Source of the DNA: Coptis chinensis
Taxonomy: Eukaryota; Streptophyta; Magnoliopsida; Ranunculales; Ranunculaceae
Reading direction: 5' to 3'
NCBI GenBank assembly: GCA_015680905.1
Contig: CM027378.1
Span: 102,879,501-102,943,500, forward strand
Length of the DNA stretch: 64,000 bases
The notes beneath the pieces were generated by a model that was given only the letters and a program-made list of their open reading frames with translations, had not been told where the DNA came from and did not search any database. The translations under genes were made by a program, and so were the position numbers. Positions 24,579 to 37,953 of this stretch are shown piece by piece (position 1 is the first letter of the stretch; every line of letters begins with the position of its first letter).

Positions 24579-26291
24579 GGAAATTCACATTTGATAGTTG
24601 ATACATTAACTCACATGTGACAACTGCAACTAGAGAAAGTTATATTTGTTTTTGTTTTTGTTTTTTTTTAATATAAATGTATTCTTCAAGCATCTCTATT
24701 ATCTCTGCAGCTTTGAAGATTTCTGGAGCTAATTCAATTATTCCCACGTTCTCCTCTCCTTACACCCCACACCCACATGCTTGCCCAAACAGAAGAGCCG
24801 TGAATATATGAAAAACCACATCCATCTATTTTTCAAATAATAGGACGACCCTCAAAGCCGTATATTCATTTATAATTTAATATGTTGAGTACTCTTTATA
24901 TGTTAGTTTCTGCTTCACTGTTTGTATACTTTTCTTTTGTAAGCATACACCATGTTGCTATCAGATGAAAATTATGCTACTTAATATGGATTGATCGAGG
25001 TGATAGAAAATGTTTGCTTAAATCATTTGATCTGAATCACATTGCATATTTGCATGCTATCTGTTTTTGACCCATATGATACACATTAATTGTCTTGCAC
25101 ATGCTCCATTTTGACAATTGCCCACCATGAGATGGTGATAGAGCTGTTGTCATCGTACTAGTCTCTCTTATTCTGTACACAGTATATTGTTATATTGGAT
25201 ATAATCTTCTGGTGCAATGAGTGCATACAATCCTCAGTAATTTTCTTTTTTTTAAGGTAATTTTATTATTATACAATACATCTCTGGTTACAAACTCCTT
25301 GCATATCTTTATTTACAATACTGGCTACAAAACTAGGAGGTCTTCCACGCCAAAATGATGCTAAGTATTAGCTACTAACAAATGCCCAGGTTATCAGAAT
25401 TCACATTGATGATCTCATATATCAAATTCTGCAAAAAGGCAACTCGCACACACCGACTACACAGACACACGGTGGAGCTTATCTAAACATATGAAACGTA
25501 GATTTGTGAATTGTGAGCTAAGATATAAACATAGGTATTGATTAAATAGCTTCATGAACTTGGAGATGGAATGACTGACAACTAGCTTTATTTAATGGTC
25601 CAAGGTTCCCCGTACGGCCATACTTAGATCCAGGCAATTCTTGTTTTGGAATTTGGCAATTGACTAATACACTTTCGATGCTTATAGTGGTTATTTACTT
25701 TAAAATGCAAAGATCTGAAGTTGAAAACATAACAAGTATATATCATTAGTGTAAGTGCGATTCAGAAAGCCGAGCCATCGAAGGCCATGCCAGCGTCTAG
25801 TATGGTAAACACAGAATAGCAAATTTAGCCAGTATCAGTGCATATTATATATTAGATAAGACGTTAGTGCATATAAATCGTAAGAGACGTGTCTCTGCTT
25901 CTATTCCTATAATCAGATGGGTTATAAAGATAATCAATCGACATTTTTTTTTGCAGGCATTTGCACCCTTTAGTCACAGTCCGACACATGCTGTCTGCAT
26001 AATATGGCAGTGTCACATTGAGCCAAAATATTACAGAAGCTGATTAAATGTGTGAAGTACGGAGAAATCAGAAATGGCCTTTAGCGAGTTTAGCCTATAC
26101 ACTAAACCAGTGGAAGGCGACTTCTTATTAATAGCTAATATATGGATTTACCCCCTATAAAATTAGATTAGCGGCAAAGTTTAGATCTAAACATAGTTAA
26201 GCTATCAAAATTAAAGCGATTTAAGATCAGTGTTAACTTCCATACGTGATACATGTAACCACACGCCATATGTGACAATACCACCTATGTT
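24579..26291. other. Intergenic region upstream of the expansin
   Basis: AT-rich promoter side of the expansin. At 25240-25400 a T-run followed by AAGGTAATTTTATTATTATA and a cysteine-poor, stop-rich stretch resembles the antisense 3' tail of a plant LINE, with low support. No gene seen. Confidence 0.4.
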
Positions 26292-26731
26292 AGAGCGTCT
26301 TTAGTAGAGCAACAAAAAAAACAATAAAATTTTGAACCCAAAAAACACCAAACCAAAAAAACACTTAAGCAATTTTAGGAGCAACATCAAAAAAACACCA
26401 AGCAACTACGCGGTTTTGCCAAAAATCGCTTATATATAAATTTCACGCGGTTTTGGCAAAAAACCACTAAACCACTAAAAGCCCAACTAACGGCCTAAAA
26501 AACCGCGGTTTTGAAAAACCGCCATGTGTATGCACATAAACTTTTTTTTTTTTTTTTTCTTTCCCAATCTCGGCCATATAAGCACAATTAGAAGCCCAAG
26601 CCCACACGTGTTGGCAAAACCGCGGTGATTTTACAAAGACCAAAAAACCAAATATTGAGTGATTTGATATTTAGTTTGGTGTTTTCATCAAATTTGGAAC
26701 CAAAAATGTTTGGTCGATTTAAAGATGTTAG
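26292..26731. mobile_element. MITE-like element, copy 3 of the GCGGTTTT family
   Basis: Left end AGAGCGTCTTTAGTAGAGCA; interior with CCAAACCAAAAAAACAC and three CGCGGTTTTG-type segments; right side GGTGTTTTCATCAAATTTGG as in copies 1 and 2. The right terminus (about TTTAAAGATG) is poorly conserved, so that border is approximate. Confidence 0.5.
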
Positions 26732-28383
26732 TTTCAGATTGTTATTTTTTCAAAATGATTTGGCACCAATCATTATAAGTGATAGAACTTTATCGTTTAA
26801 CACACTTAGCTTCAATGAATGGACAACCTATTTTTTTTCAAGACGTTTTGGGAAAAAGTTGTTGAGTTGCAGGATCTTTGTATTAACTATTAAGAGCTGC
26901 ACGTTACAAGAGTTCCCAATTATGCGTACGCGTACAAAAAGAAGTGGATATAAAATGTAAGGTTGTGTTAGTTTTGTTTTGTTTTTTTTATGACTGTTCC
27001 TACTTCCCAGCCATTCAACTAGTAGCAAAATAACCTAGTCGGCGGTGCGACTATCCAAAAATGCTGCTCAGTTGTCTATACACACTAAAACACCATAAGC
27101 TAAGTCTAGTCTTAGCTACATTCAGTGTATATTTCTTCTGTGGCACCTCTTTTTAAATGCTTTTGCCCGAGTCTTCAAAGACAGTCTGTACATGAATTCT
27201 TAACATGTGTATTGATGATTTGAGGATCACATCCTTAAGTTAGGCCATCTTATTGAAACGTATCATATCTCACTCATGAGTTTAACTTACTAGCTAGCAC
27301 TAAGCATCAATGCCCAATCAAATCAAGAAGCTCCATGGATTTGTGTCTCTTCCTCAAGTAACTCAATTAAGATTCTTCAGCATTGTGAATATGTTCCGGA
27401 ATTAGGTGGTTCATTAACTTATCTGATGGTTGCAATTCACCAATCAATCTAAGAAGGACGACTTTAGATTAATCAAATCATTCTCCATTAACACAAAGAC
27501 ATTGTACTGGACGGAATCAACAATAATCCTCATTAAGCCCCAGTTCTTTATGCTATGTCACACATTTGACTGCCTATCGGTATGACCATATGTGCTTGAA
27601 ATCTAATATAACTTCTTATGTCAGACTGCAAAAGCACTATGTCAACACCAATGTTCCCTGGTTAATCTTAAAACATCATGGATGTGTTCGCACTCAGCTC
27701 TACTGATACCACATTTCCTGCCTACCGCATCCCACAACACACCTTCAGGCTCCAGCCTCCAGCCTCCAGCCTCCAGCCAGTCTGTTTTACTTTGGAGTCC
27801 ACTCTGAAGTGTGGTCTGTAGAGAATTCAAACTATAAAAATATACGTATAAAATGATACATAATTACCCCTATCGGAATGATGCTTTCTAGTTTCTACTT
27901 TCTACCCAGTACCACCATAAATTATCAATCTTCAAAAAGTTTCCTGTTTCCTACAATCCCATTCCTAGCCAAGTGTTAGGCAACATCGTTGTAATTGTTT
28001 ACGAAAAATGGTTTACATAAATGCTGTGGAGAATATGAAATTGTGGAAGTCATTTGCCGTCCCCGTATGTATGACCACCAATACCGCAGAACTTTAAAAT
28101 TGCATCAATAAATACATTCACAACCAAAAGAAGCAGACTTAGGAGAGGAATGAAACACCACCAATTTGACAAATTTTAGAAAATCAAGTTGAAACCTTAC
28201 AAAATGTTTAGTGCCTAATCCTAAATAATACAGTAACAATATTAGACCAACATAAAAACAGCAAAAGGGTAATTCCACCATAGTAATTAATCCAAGGAAA
28301 CAGTACATCCTCACCACAAATTAAGCTGGTACAAATTAAATGGCTAAAGGAAACATCAAGGTGATGGCAAAGGCCAAGCCCCA
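26732..28383. other. Intergenic region, RPN3 3' side
   Basis: No gene supported. Contains a short microsatellite at 27749-27779 and, from about 28100, the presumed 3' untranslated region of the RPN3 gene. Confidence 0.4.
27749..27779. repeat. CTCCAGC heptamer microsatellite
   Basis: Four consecutive CTCCAGC units inside intergenic DNA. Confidence 0.85.
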
Positions 28384-31300
28384 CTAAAAATCGTCATCAT
28401 CCTCCTCGGCAATATGCTTTGCAAGTTCCTGTTCCTGTTGTTGTCTCTCTCTCCTCTTCTCAGCACTTTCCTTCTCCTTCTTTTGGTTGTTCGGCGGGAA
28501 CCTCAGGGCACGCACTGCCTCATTGTGCATGTTGAGGCAGAAGGCAATCCTCGAGTTGAATGCTAACTGAGGCTCATTTGTAGAGTATACATCTCCAGTT
28601 TCCTTGGATACCATCCACCCATTTGCATGATCTATTGTAGCATCAATTGCACCATCTCGAATAGCCTTAGCCACAATGCTCTCGGCATCGGCTACAGGAT
28701 TTTCAGAATTCAACCTCAATTTTTCAGCAACATCTTTTAGTGAGATACGCGAATAAGAGATGCTGATGTTACGTAACCCTGTCCTTATGACATTATGTCG
28801 CAGCCTAACAATCAAGTTGTGGGTTCGATCTGAATTGAAAGTGCTTGCAAACTTGTCTGCAACATTTCTGAACAGCTCCAAGTCTCCCACACGAACAGCC
28901 TGAAAAACACATTCCACATCGGTTAGGTCCACAAGAATCACACAGATATAAAGGTAAGGGATATATAACCAATGACTCCTCAGCAGACACACCAAACTTT
29001 TACAAACAATTGAAGGGTTCAGATCCAGGGTATAATATGTCAAGATCCTAACTAAGACTGTACATGTCATCCATTTGCCAATATGGATATGTTCTTTTAA
29101 ATTTTAGAAAAGTTTGAAGAAAATGAAAAGGCAAACACATCCCATCGACCAGAAGGAATCAATGTATGCCAGGACTTGAAGTTACTCTTTTGGAAGGGGA
29201 GTCCCCTGACCTCTCCAAACTCCAATATCATAAGGCAAAAAGTTTTTTAGAATACAAAATAAAATAAAATAATAAGCCTTTAGACCACTCAAGTGACTTC
29301 ATGCTTAGAAATACAGAATAGAATTAAGCATGTCTGTGTTTAAGAGGAAAGAATATCTTAAATGACTCCCGACTTACATTTGTAAGCTCAAAGTATGGCC
29401 TCAAAGCCTTCCTCATTCCTTTCTGCATGAACACAGTCCTCTCAGGAATTTCCCCCAGCAGTAGCCGAACAATCACAGCCCATTTGTTGCACTGGACTCG
29501 GAAGCCAAGTGCTGAGGCAGGTGCTTTGCGAGCTGCTTGCAGAAGACTCTCTTTTGCATCTGTGTACTCTAACTGAATGGTGCGAATCTTCCCCAGATAG
29601 AACAGGTACCGGCAGAACTGCAAAAGGAAAATTAGGTGGGGGGTATTAACACACTCCACAGAAATGAAACCAGTTATCGCAAGTCACATAAATGATATAA
29701 CACTACCAATTCAACCATAACATTAATGGAAATAAACGTAGCTCAATAAGAATCTCAACGAAAATGACATCCTATACATGGTTCATAGTGTCCACAACAG
29801 CAAATCAGCCATATCGGTTGTAGTATCCTTCAACTCGCAAACTTCATTTTCATTATATTTCTAACAAACAGATCAAGTAACGCACACGAAACAAAAAGTA
29901 AATCCCAGACAACTTGTAACACAAAGACCATATTGCATGACCACCATCTCAGGAATCTCAAAAGGAATATACGGGTTGAGGAAATAGAAATTACCTGCTG
30001 ATTTGAGTGTGCTTCAAAACGCGGTGCCTTTGACCTAAGCTTTTCTGCCTGATCATATAGATTGTAATGGAGGTAATTGCGAAGTAGCAGGTTCAAAAGT
30101 GTTTCCTGCATCACCACCAAAATCTTAGTGATATACTCTAAGGTGCTTCACCAAAATAGCAGCTATTACTAATATACACACCTGACCCAACTCATCATGG
30201 CGCAATGTAGCAATCCGATGCAAGGCAAGAAGGTTTCTGGTGAGAAAAAAGTAACCAAGTTAGAGGAGATGGGGGAAAACATCAACAATTGTGGATCATG
30301 TATGCTACAGCAATTAAAAATTCAATATAAAGGCTCACTTGTAATAGTGTACAACTTACCCTCGAATTTCAGCAAGGTCACCCGTTAATTCGTAACTGAG
30401 TGAGTAATAGAAGAACAGTCTCGATGCTAAAACATCAACTGTTCTCCTGCTCATATTCCTTAAGCGAGCAATGCTTGCTGAAGAACAAGCTTTAGCCTGA
30501 AAGAAAACAAAACCACCCACGAAAAAATAAGATAGTTGGGCAAAACTAAAACACAAGAAACAAACTGAAATAATTTCAGGAAACAAAAACAGAAGAGAAA
30601 TGAAACATAATGAGTTTAGCTAAAAAAATTGGAAGAGTTGCAGCTTTTCACCTCACTCAACCTCTTCTGATCAATTAGAAAAATCAATACAAGCAAGTAG
30701 CAATAAATCTCAAGCTCAGGCAAGGATTGCTTCACTGAAGTTGCAGATGTTGCAGTATCGACTTCCATATCCTGCTCATCATCCTGCAACACAACAGTAT
30801 ATATTAAACTAAAAATTCGAGCTTAACAGTTAGCAGAGGGCCTGCAACAAAATTCCAAGGCCTATTTATAACAGTTTTGTCTAAGGTCACTTGGAAATAC
30901 CAGTTCAATCAAAGTAGTTATGAGAAATGATCTTGCGAATGTAAACTATTAGGTATTATATATTTCCCTTTCCCAAAATGAAATTCCAAATATATATACC
31001 GATAATTTGAAGCGCCTCATTCTTTATTGGTCAAGAAAGAAGTTTTTCTGAAGCCTTCCTAGTCAGAAGAAATGTGGGCACCCACTTAGTTACCCCTCTT
31101 GTACTCTTAAAAATCCAAGCTGGTCTATGCATCATTGATAAGCACAAACGGATAATCGTCTAGACACAAGCCTTATGTGTTCTTCTAAAATATTAATAAT
31201 CTTCTCAATCTCCGTGGAGTTTTTTTACTTGACATTGCATAACAATAATTAAGCAGCGAAGAAATAAAGATACCTTTGGAAGATAAGCTGACAAACGAGT

Positions 31301-31615
31301 ATGGGCTTCAGAACCGGGAATCAAAGCATAATTAAGGAATGCATGAAGAAGAGACGGTTTCAACTTCTTTCTCAAAACAATGGTGAAACGAATTGCACGA
31401 ACAATTTTGCGAACCTCCTTCTCGTAAGTTCCATTTTCAATTAAAGATGCTATCTCCTTCAATTCTATTTTAATAATCAAAATAAATTAAATTAAATTTG
31501 CAGGAATACAAATATAAATAAATAAAAAAGGGGACTCACGCTGCAAAGTTGATGGGACATTGGATGAAACAGAATTCGAAGTTGCAACTTCTTTCATCTC
31601 CACATCCTGAGTCAT
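28384..31615 (-). CDS. RPN3: 26S proteasome regulatory (lid) subunit RPN3 / PSMD3
   Basis: Eight exons: 31615-31540, 31464-31274, 30783-30652, 30496-30360, 30236-30182, 30105-29995, 29617-29378, 28899-28384, all with GT-AG borders and matching phases, giving 485 residues, close to the usual length of plant RPN3. The start is [12 protein letters not shown] helical repeat region ([20 protein letters not shown], then [19 protein letters not shown]) leads to the PCI domain near the C-terminal third ([36 protein letters not shown]). The end is acidic (AEEDDDDF). RPN3 is a scaffold of the 19S lid that helps deliver ubiquitinated proteins for degradation in cytosol and nucleus; loss is embryo-lethal in Arabidopsis. 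No break was found. It lies tail-to-head with SmD1 on the same strand. Confidence 0.97.
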
Positions 31616-31716
31616 CTTTTCTTTTAGCTTCAATTAATAATCTCTGAAAATAATAAAATTTTGAAATCGCATGGATCTGAACTGATCCGGGGGTGTGGAA
31701 ACTGGAAAGGAAAGAC

Positions 31717-31724
31717 TAGGGTTT
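31717..31724 (-). promoter_or_regulatory. Telo-box upstream of RPN3
   Basis: Minus strand AAACCCTA, about 100 bases before the RPN3 ATG. Confidence 0.5.
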
Positions 31725-32514
31725 TGTTTTTTAAGTATTCTTTTCTTTCTTTGCAAGATCAATTCAACTGGATTTTGTATGTGACCCCTATGGGAATTAC
31801 TTTATTTCTCGGACGCCCCCTGCTTTTTTAAGTTTTTGGTGTTTGTCCTTTGACCGACTTACCGTCTTTGAAGGTCAAATTATTTATTGATGATAAGGAG
31901 TTACGATCTAATTATGTCGACAACAAAAAATTAGTTGATAATTAATTATGTCAAAACTTTGTTGCGTCTATGTTGCTGGCAGCAATATTTTCATCCAACT
32001 CTCAGGATCTAATTGTTCTACGGTTCTACCTACCTAAGACAATTTAAATCACCCCCATCTCAATATGTCAAAATTTTCAACCTTTTATATGCCAAGTCGA
32101 GCTGGGCATTGGCATAATGTATTACAGTTTACAAAGTTTGGGAACTGTAAGAACTGGTAATGTCTTCCCAAACAATCCGCTAGACTGCTACCATACTTGG
32201 ATATAAATAACCAATGAAAAATGAAACTCCATGGCCACCTATTTTCTTCAAATCTGAATTTTACTGTGTCATTAAACAAAGAAAGGGCCCATTCTATGAA
32301 CCTTCCCTCCAAAAGAGAAATGTACCCATCTGTCAATTCTAATTGTTATAATCCTCAAATACCAAAAGATAAACAGTACTGAACCACATTGTACTATGCA
32401 TTCACATGAAATGAGTTCAAACAATTCTACAATTCTACTAAGCATCCATCCAAGTAGGCTTAAGCTAAAAACATTTCAACAAAGTAAGAATGGTAAACGA
32501 AAATCTGGCTATCC
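31725..32514. other. RPN3 promoter and SmD1 3' region
   Basis: Between the RPN3 leader and the SmD1 stop. AT-rich; no further gene seen. The last few hundred bases are probably SmD1 3' untranslated sequence. Confidence 0.4.
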
Positions 32515-35220
32515 TTAACATCCACCAAATCTCTCCATATGCCCACTCTTGTACATAAGCAAATCCTGCAAAAATTTGCAGAAGTCCAACATTTCTAGCG
32601 ACCACCGCCACGTCCAGCGTCCTCGCCCACGGCCACGGCCGCGACCACGTCCCATAGGCCTCCCTGCAAATAAACCAGAATACACAGCTTAAAAAAGGGA
32701 TGTTTAAATTGAGAGCCACATAGTAAACCCTAGTAACAAAATAAGAAAAGTCCAGTTACAAATGTACAGTACCAGCGGTTGGTTTCTTTGGCTTGACCCT
32801 AGGTGTCTCCTCAACCAGTAAAGTCTCAAGGTTTATGCTGTCAGGGAGAATGTAATAGCGAATATTGTTGCCCCTCACACTCAGATGATCAAGAGTCACT
32901 GGATTCTTTCCTTTCAGCGTCAGTTTAACCGTCTTCAAATGAGTATTCATACTGATATCTACCCCTGCGATCAAGTAAATGTTGCATAAAACTTTAGCGG
33001 TGTAACATGAGTATAAACAAATATGTCAAATATCAGGGGCTAAATGGTACAAAAAGAAAAGTGACTATTGGCTACTAAAGTGCTCTTTTCCTCCATTCCA
33101 AATGAACAAACGGAGAGAACCAGTTAACCGCACCAATTACTAGAGGAAAAGTGAGTATAAGTATCTCCAAGAAGTTTCACGTGAGGAAAACTGGAAAACT
33201 GACTGTAATCTAAGACATGTGAGTTCACACTGATAACAATGTTTTCACTTTTCTAGACTTTTTCCACACATAACAAACTATAAAATAACACCAAAAAAAA
33301 CACCATTTTATACCTTCTAACTGTTAAAAAAAAGGCTTATTGGAAGTCCTAAATTCATCAAAAGGAGGGACAAAGGCAAACTAAGGTATTCAGTACTGCA
33401 CTAAAATCCAAGAGCTTACTCAAAACTCGACGATATAGCAATCCAGTTGCTTCCTTCACCCCTTTTTTAATGTAAAAGGAGAGATATTTGACATACAATC
33501 AATTAATAGAGAGAAGTAGAATTATGAATCCAACACTAGAAGGAAAGAAAGATATAAAAAAAAGCGAACACGAAAAAAGTCAACGTACTAAGTACTCCAA
33601 AAGATCACACCACATAGTGCCCATCAAGAAAATCCACCTGCAGACGAGATGCAAAGTTTGAAAGTTTTGGATTCTCAATCAAAGACTACATTAGATGGTA
33701 ATTTCTAGATTTATACATCTAATGATGTTTAGTTTTTCTGTTAATGATGATTAAAACCGGTACGAGGGATACAGATCCAAGTTGCAACATTTAAATCAAG
33801 AGAAACACACTATTAACCCATGCACTTTTAATCCAAGGGAAACCATCACCTTGCTTATGAGCATTTTGGATGACAAAAAAAAATCAAAACAAGAACCGGA
33901 TAAAAATTAAATTAAATAAAAGAGGATGACTTCTCTGATTTGATAGAAATGGATGACAAAATGGAGACAGAGGAAGTTGGAGGAATGGTATTGCTACTTG
34001 TATGAAAAGGGGAAAAGCAATATTAGTACACAGTTAACACCAGATTTCTAATAGAAGACAACGAGGACAGAAGGTAAATGTAGGCATTTGTCATTTTGCA
34101 AATGCTTTGCCATTCAACTTTTGATTCCATTATTTTGCTTCCATAGGTGACTTACTTAGTGATTACAGAAAGGGCTGAAAATCGAAATTATATCAAAACA
34201 CAAGATCAGAAAACAATTCTACAAAAAGAGATTCATATTACAAAGGAATAATACAAATAACAGTGAAAGTATATGGGATGCACTATTAGATTTGACGGAT
34301 TGACAGATGAAAAGGGCCGATCAATCACTAATCCATGGTTAACAGTTGTAGTGATAGTTAGTTCAGACATTGAGAAGTGTAAGATTCAGCATTGCGAGTC
34401 AAGACTTTAGAGTGATCTGAATTGTTTGTAAGTTATATAGGTGAAGAATATTTTCAGTCCAGACAGTCGAAAAAAATATGTATTCTAGTGCTTCTACTTC
34501 AAGTTAACAGAGGCAACACTAGGGTCCATACTTCACACTGTAGCTCTTCAAATAATTCCTTATTAACTTATAATCTCTATGTGTGAAGCTAAAAGAACAG
34601 CAAAGCTTATTACATATGACAATGTTATTTTTGCCCGCTTGGCACGAGTAATATTTCACATCTAAGCACTTGGTGTTCCATATATTTGTGCACAGCTCCT
34701 TCAAATTAAAGTTCGAAATATTTCAGACGTGCTTCAAACGAAATCTTAAGTTCCAACATCTTAAGTTCGTTTACGAGAGGCAAAATTGAAACTTAAAATC
34801 AACATTTAAACTGTTAGAAAGCCCCATTTCGAAGTACTTTTCACTGGTTTTTTTTTATAATTAATTAGTACAAAAACAAGCACCACATTACGTATAAACT
34901 ATAACAAACACAAATTTAACGTAATTATTAAGTAACCAGAAGTGGAGAACTAAAACCCTAATATTAACAGATGCAAACATATAAATGTTTAGAAGTGAGA
35001 GAGAAAGAGAATATATAAGAAAAAGAGAACATACCAGTGATGGTGCCATGAACAATAGTGCCGTTCTTAAGCTCGATCGACACTGTCTCGTTGTTTAACT
35101 TCATCAAAAACCTGTTTTTTTTTTTAAATTGTTTAATACAAGAAACAGATCAGGTCACTAGCAATGTCGAAAATGAAAAAGAGGGAGGGAGGGAGAATCT
35201 GTTTACCTGACGAGCTTCAT
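32515..35220 (-). CDS. SMD1: Small nuclear ribonucleoprotein SmD1, with shifted C-terminal frame
   Basis: Core Sm-ring protein of U1, U2, U4 and U5 snRNPs. Exons: 35220-35207 (only 14 bases: MKLVR), 35111-35035, 32964-32773, and 32663 onward; all GT-AG with matching phases. Sm1 lies in [20 protein letters not shown] to about [11 protein letters not shown], Sm2 around [13 protein letters not shown]. The tail begins [16 protein letters not shown] as expected for the methylated RG tail, but a single extra C (plus-strand G at 32617) shifts the frame: instead of finishing RGGGR-stop (TAG at 32597-32595), translation continues [12 protein letters not shown] and stops at 32515, giving 143 residues instead of about 115. 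Intron 2 is 2.07 kb. Either a sequencing indel or a genuine tail replacement. Confidence 0.95.
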
Positions 35221-35260
35221 TGTCGTCGCGTTGTTTGAGGCGAGGGAAGAAACCAAAAAC

Positions 35261-35268
35261 TAGGGTTT
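35261..35268 (-). promoter_or_regulatory. Telo-box in the SmD1 leader
   Basis: Minus strand AAACCCTA, 41 bases upstream of the SmD1 ATG. Confidence 0.55.
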
Positions 35269-35627
35269 AAGTCGAGAGGAGTAAAAGAAACCCTTTTTCT
35301 TTTTCTTTTACTAAAAAGACAAACAAGGTTAATTTTGACTTTCCGCGTTTTTATAATCCATGTACCATGACGCATTCACGCAATGTACAAAATGCAACAA
35401 ATTTGGTTGAAATCAGACAAAACAAGTTCCACTGCGACACAATACTACTGCCAACATTTTTTCACACAATGCTTTGCTTTGGCAAAAGATGTACCAACTA
35501 CTCTTACTTTAACTTGGAATGGAATGAGCATCTGATGCATTCAACCCCATTAAACACTGAATGCAAATATATGGATCCAGAGTAAAACACTATTGGAGTT
35601 GGTTTGAGATCCTTCGCACGCCATTTA

Positions 35628-36882
35628 GAGCAAGTCCAATAGAGGGCTGCTAAACCCTTGCCACATAAGATTTTTTGGGTTTTTACCTTGCCCACCCAAA
35701 TATGACCGACCAAAAATTGAATTTCATTCCAATCGCTCTTTTGTGTTTTGAAACGCTAAATGAATACAGACGGTACAGTTTTTGTTGTTGTCAGTGCGGC
35801 AAAAATTGTGTCGTCCGTCTTCCAAAACTTATTATAACAGCTGTTAGTAGGGGTGGGCAATGGAGCGGGTCGGGCTAGCCCGGCCCTAAACATTTAAAGC
35901 CTTTCAGTTATTAGGGCCGGGCCAACCCGGCCTTAAAGTCCCCATAGGGCCAGGTCGGGCCAGGTCATAAGTCTAAATTTCAAGCCCTGCCCCTACCCTA
36001 AGCCCTCTTTAACAGTTTAGGGCCGGGCCTATATATTTTCTTTTTTTTACTGGATCAATTTTAAAACTCATTTATATTACAAAAAAATTTCAAAGATTTG
36101 CAAACTCAAAGTCCCACCACTTTGAAATTTGAATAACAACCAATCTAGTAATAATTCTTGATAAATCCAACAATTTAAATGCATATCCACAATCTAATAA
36201 ACTGAAGTACATAGAGACTCATATTTATATTTCAAAATTACAACTAAAATGCACAAGACACATTTTGGAATGAGCTTTCACTAATATAAATCCGTTATTT
36301 CTTGTACTTTAATCTCACCAAAATTACATTTAGCATTGAAGAACACAAAGACAAATAAGAGTATGGAATGAGTTTTTACTGACGTCAACCTATTTTTCAT
36401 TAGGCTAGTGCCTAGTGCTCATTATTGTTCTTGGCCGACTAGGTTAGCCGGAGAGTTGTGAGGTGTACGTGAGTTGTGAGATAGAAACAATTAGGTTTAC
36501 AAGTTTTTATGATATAAGACAAGTTATTAGAAGTACCCATACGGTAAGTGAAAAATTACAAAGGACAGTGTTATTTTAATTGAAAATATGTAACAAGGAG
36601 TTGGATAGTTTTAGTTGTGTATTTTATAGTGAAATTATAATTAGGGCTTGGTTAGGGTCGGGCCTATGTTTCAGAACATTAGCCCTGACCCTGCCTTAGA
36701 AGGCATTAGGGGTCGCCCTCACCGCCCCTCGTAAACTTTAGTGTGAGGGCTTTATAGGGATTAGGGTCGGGTCGGTCAGGGCCGGATTAGGGTCGTTAGG
36801 GCCAAATTCCCACCCCTAGCTGCTAGACAAAGCCACAAAATTGGTTGGGTTTGGCCCCTATAGCACCCCATTGGACTTGCTC
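35628..36882. mobile_element. Harbinger/Tourist-type MITE split by a hAT element
   Basis: Terminal inverted repeats GAGCAAGTCCAAT (35628-35640) and ATTGGACTTGCTC (36870-36882), flanked on both sides by TTA, the target duplication typical of PIF/Harbinger elements. Without the nested hAT element and one copy of its 8-base duplication, the MITE would be about 276 bp. No coding sequence. Confidence 0.75.
35848..36818. mobile_element. Non-autonomous hAT element nested in a MITE
   Basis: Ends TAGGGGTGGGCAA and CCCACCCCTA, the common plant hAT terminus, with 8-base flanks GCTGTTAG (35840-35847) and GCTGCTAG (36819-36826), one mismatch. Subterminal regions are dense in GGGCCGGGCC-type motifs on both sides; the middle is AT-rich and non-coding. 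Length 971 bp. Confidence 0.85.
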
Positions 36883-36889
36883 TTACAAA

Positions 36890-37000
36890 CACATGTGCCA
36901 ACCTCAAGAATCATTTACCACAAATGGTTCAACTATGCAGTTTTGAAAAAAATCATCTTGTTCGAGACTTTGAGTTACTATTGGTAAGCAAACACCAGTT
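36890..37000. other. Unassigned spacer between transposon remnants
   Basis: Nothing supported. Confidence 0.4.
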
Positions 37001-37009
37001 TTGAGCGGA

Positions 37010-37310
37010 GGGCTCGGAGCTCGGCGTGGACTTGGCTCATTTAAGCTCGGCTTGAGCTCGCTCGTTTAACTATATGAGCCGAGCTCGAGCTCAAATTAAA
37101 GCTCGTGTAACAAATGAACTTGATAAAGCTAGACTCATTTAGCTCAAATAGCATATTTATAGTGTAAAATAACCGAGCGGCTCGGGCTCGGCTCAAGCTC
37201 GCTCGTTTACTATATGAGCCAAGCTCAAGCTCAATTTAAAACTCGTGTAATTAATGAGCCGAGCTTGAGCATGGTAAAGCTCAGCTTGTTTAGCTCAAAT
37301 TCCACCCTTA
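37010..37310. mobile_element. Degraded hAT-type repeat rich in GAGCTCG
   Basis: Dense GAGCCGAGCTCGAGCTC and GCTCGGCTTGAGCTCGCTCG motifs with TTTAACTATATGAGCC occurring twice, about 140 bases apart (37064 and 37205). Such motifs mark a widespread plant hAT-derived repeat; right end CAAATTCCACCCTTA resembles its terminus. Left end not found. Confidence 0.5.
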
Positions 37311-37953
37311 AACACCACGCCATATATCACGGCCTCATTCTGGTGTGGACTTTTCTCGTTGCTAAATGCCGCTAAGATTATGGGGCAGCAAAAGCAGGGT
37401 TGCAGAGCGAAGAGGAATGCCCAGAGTAGCATGAAAAAATGGCTAAATTAATAATTAAGTACAGACGTACATTATGCAGACCAAATCCAACAGCGCCCCT
37501 CACAAATGCTTAAATAGATTCTATGAAATTACTCATCAATGGTGCCACTATTATATGGGTCTCCAACAATTCATCCCACCTCCGGTCCACTCTGTCAAAA
37601 TGTTTCTCTTAACATAAAGATACAAATATTCAAAAACCATCTTATTAGCAAACTAGCTTCATTTATATACCGCTCTAGAACAAACGTGTAATCACCATAA
37701 AGGTTAAAAATAAAAAATCAACAAATAAAAGAATGTACTGCTCGGTTAGGAAAATAATACTACAGTCAGTCAACCAGCTAAGTAACTAACTAACACCTAG
37801 AAAAGTAAAACAGCGGGTAACACAAGTTTACACCAGTTTCTGGTCAATGATTTCTACAGTCAACATAATAAAGATCTTGAAATAAAAATGAAAGGACGAG
37901 CAGGCATCCAACACAAACAAGGAGAGACTTTGGCATAACATGAGATTGGTAGA
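37311..37953. other. Spacer and Alba gene 3' region
   Basis: AT-rich; the right part is probably the 3' untranslated region of the Alba gene. No other gene seen. Confidence 0.4.
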
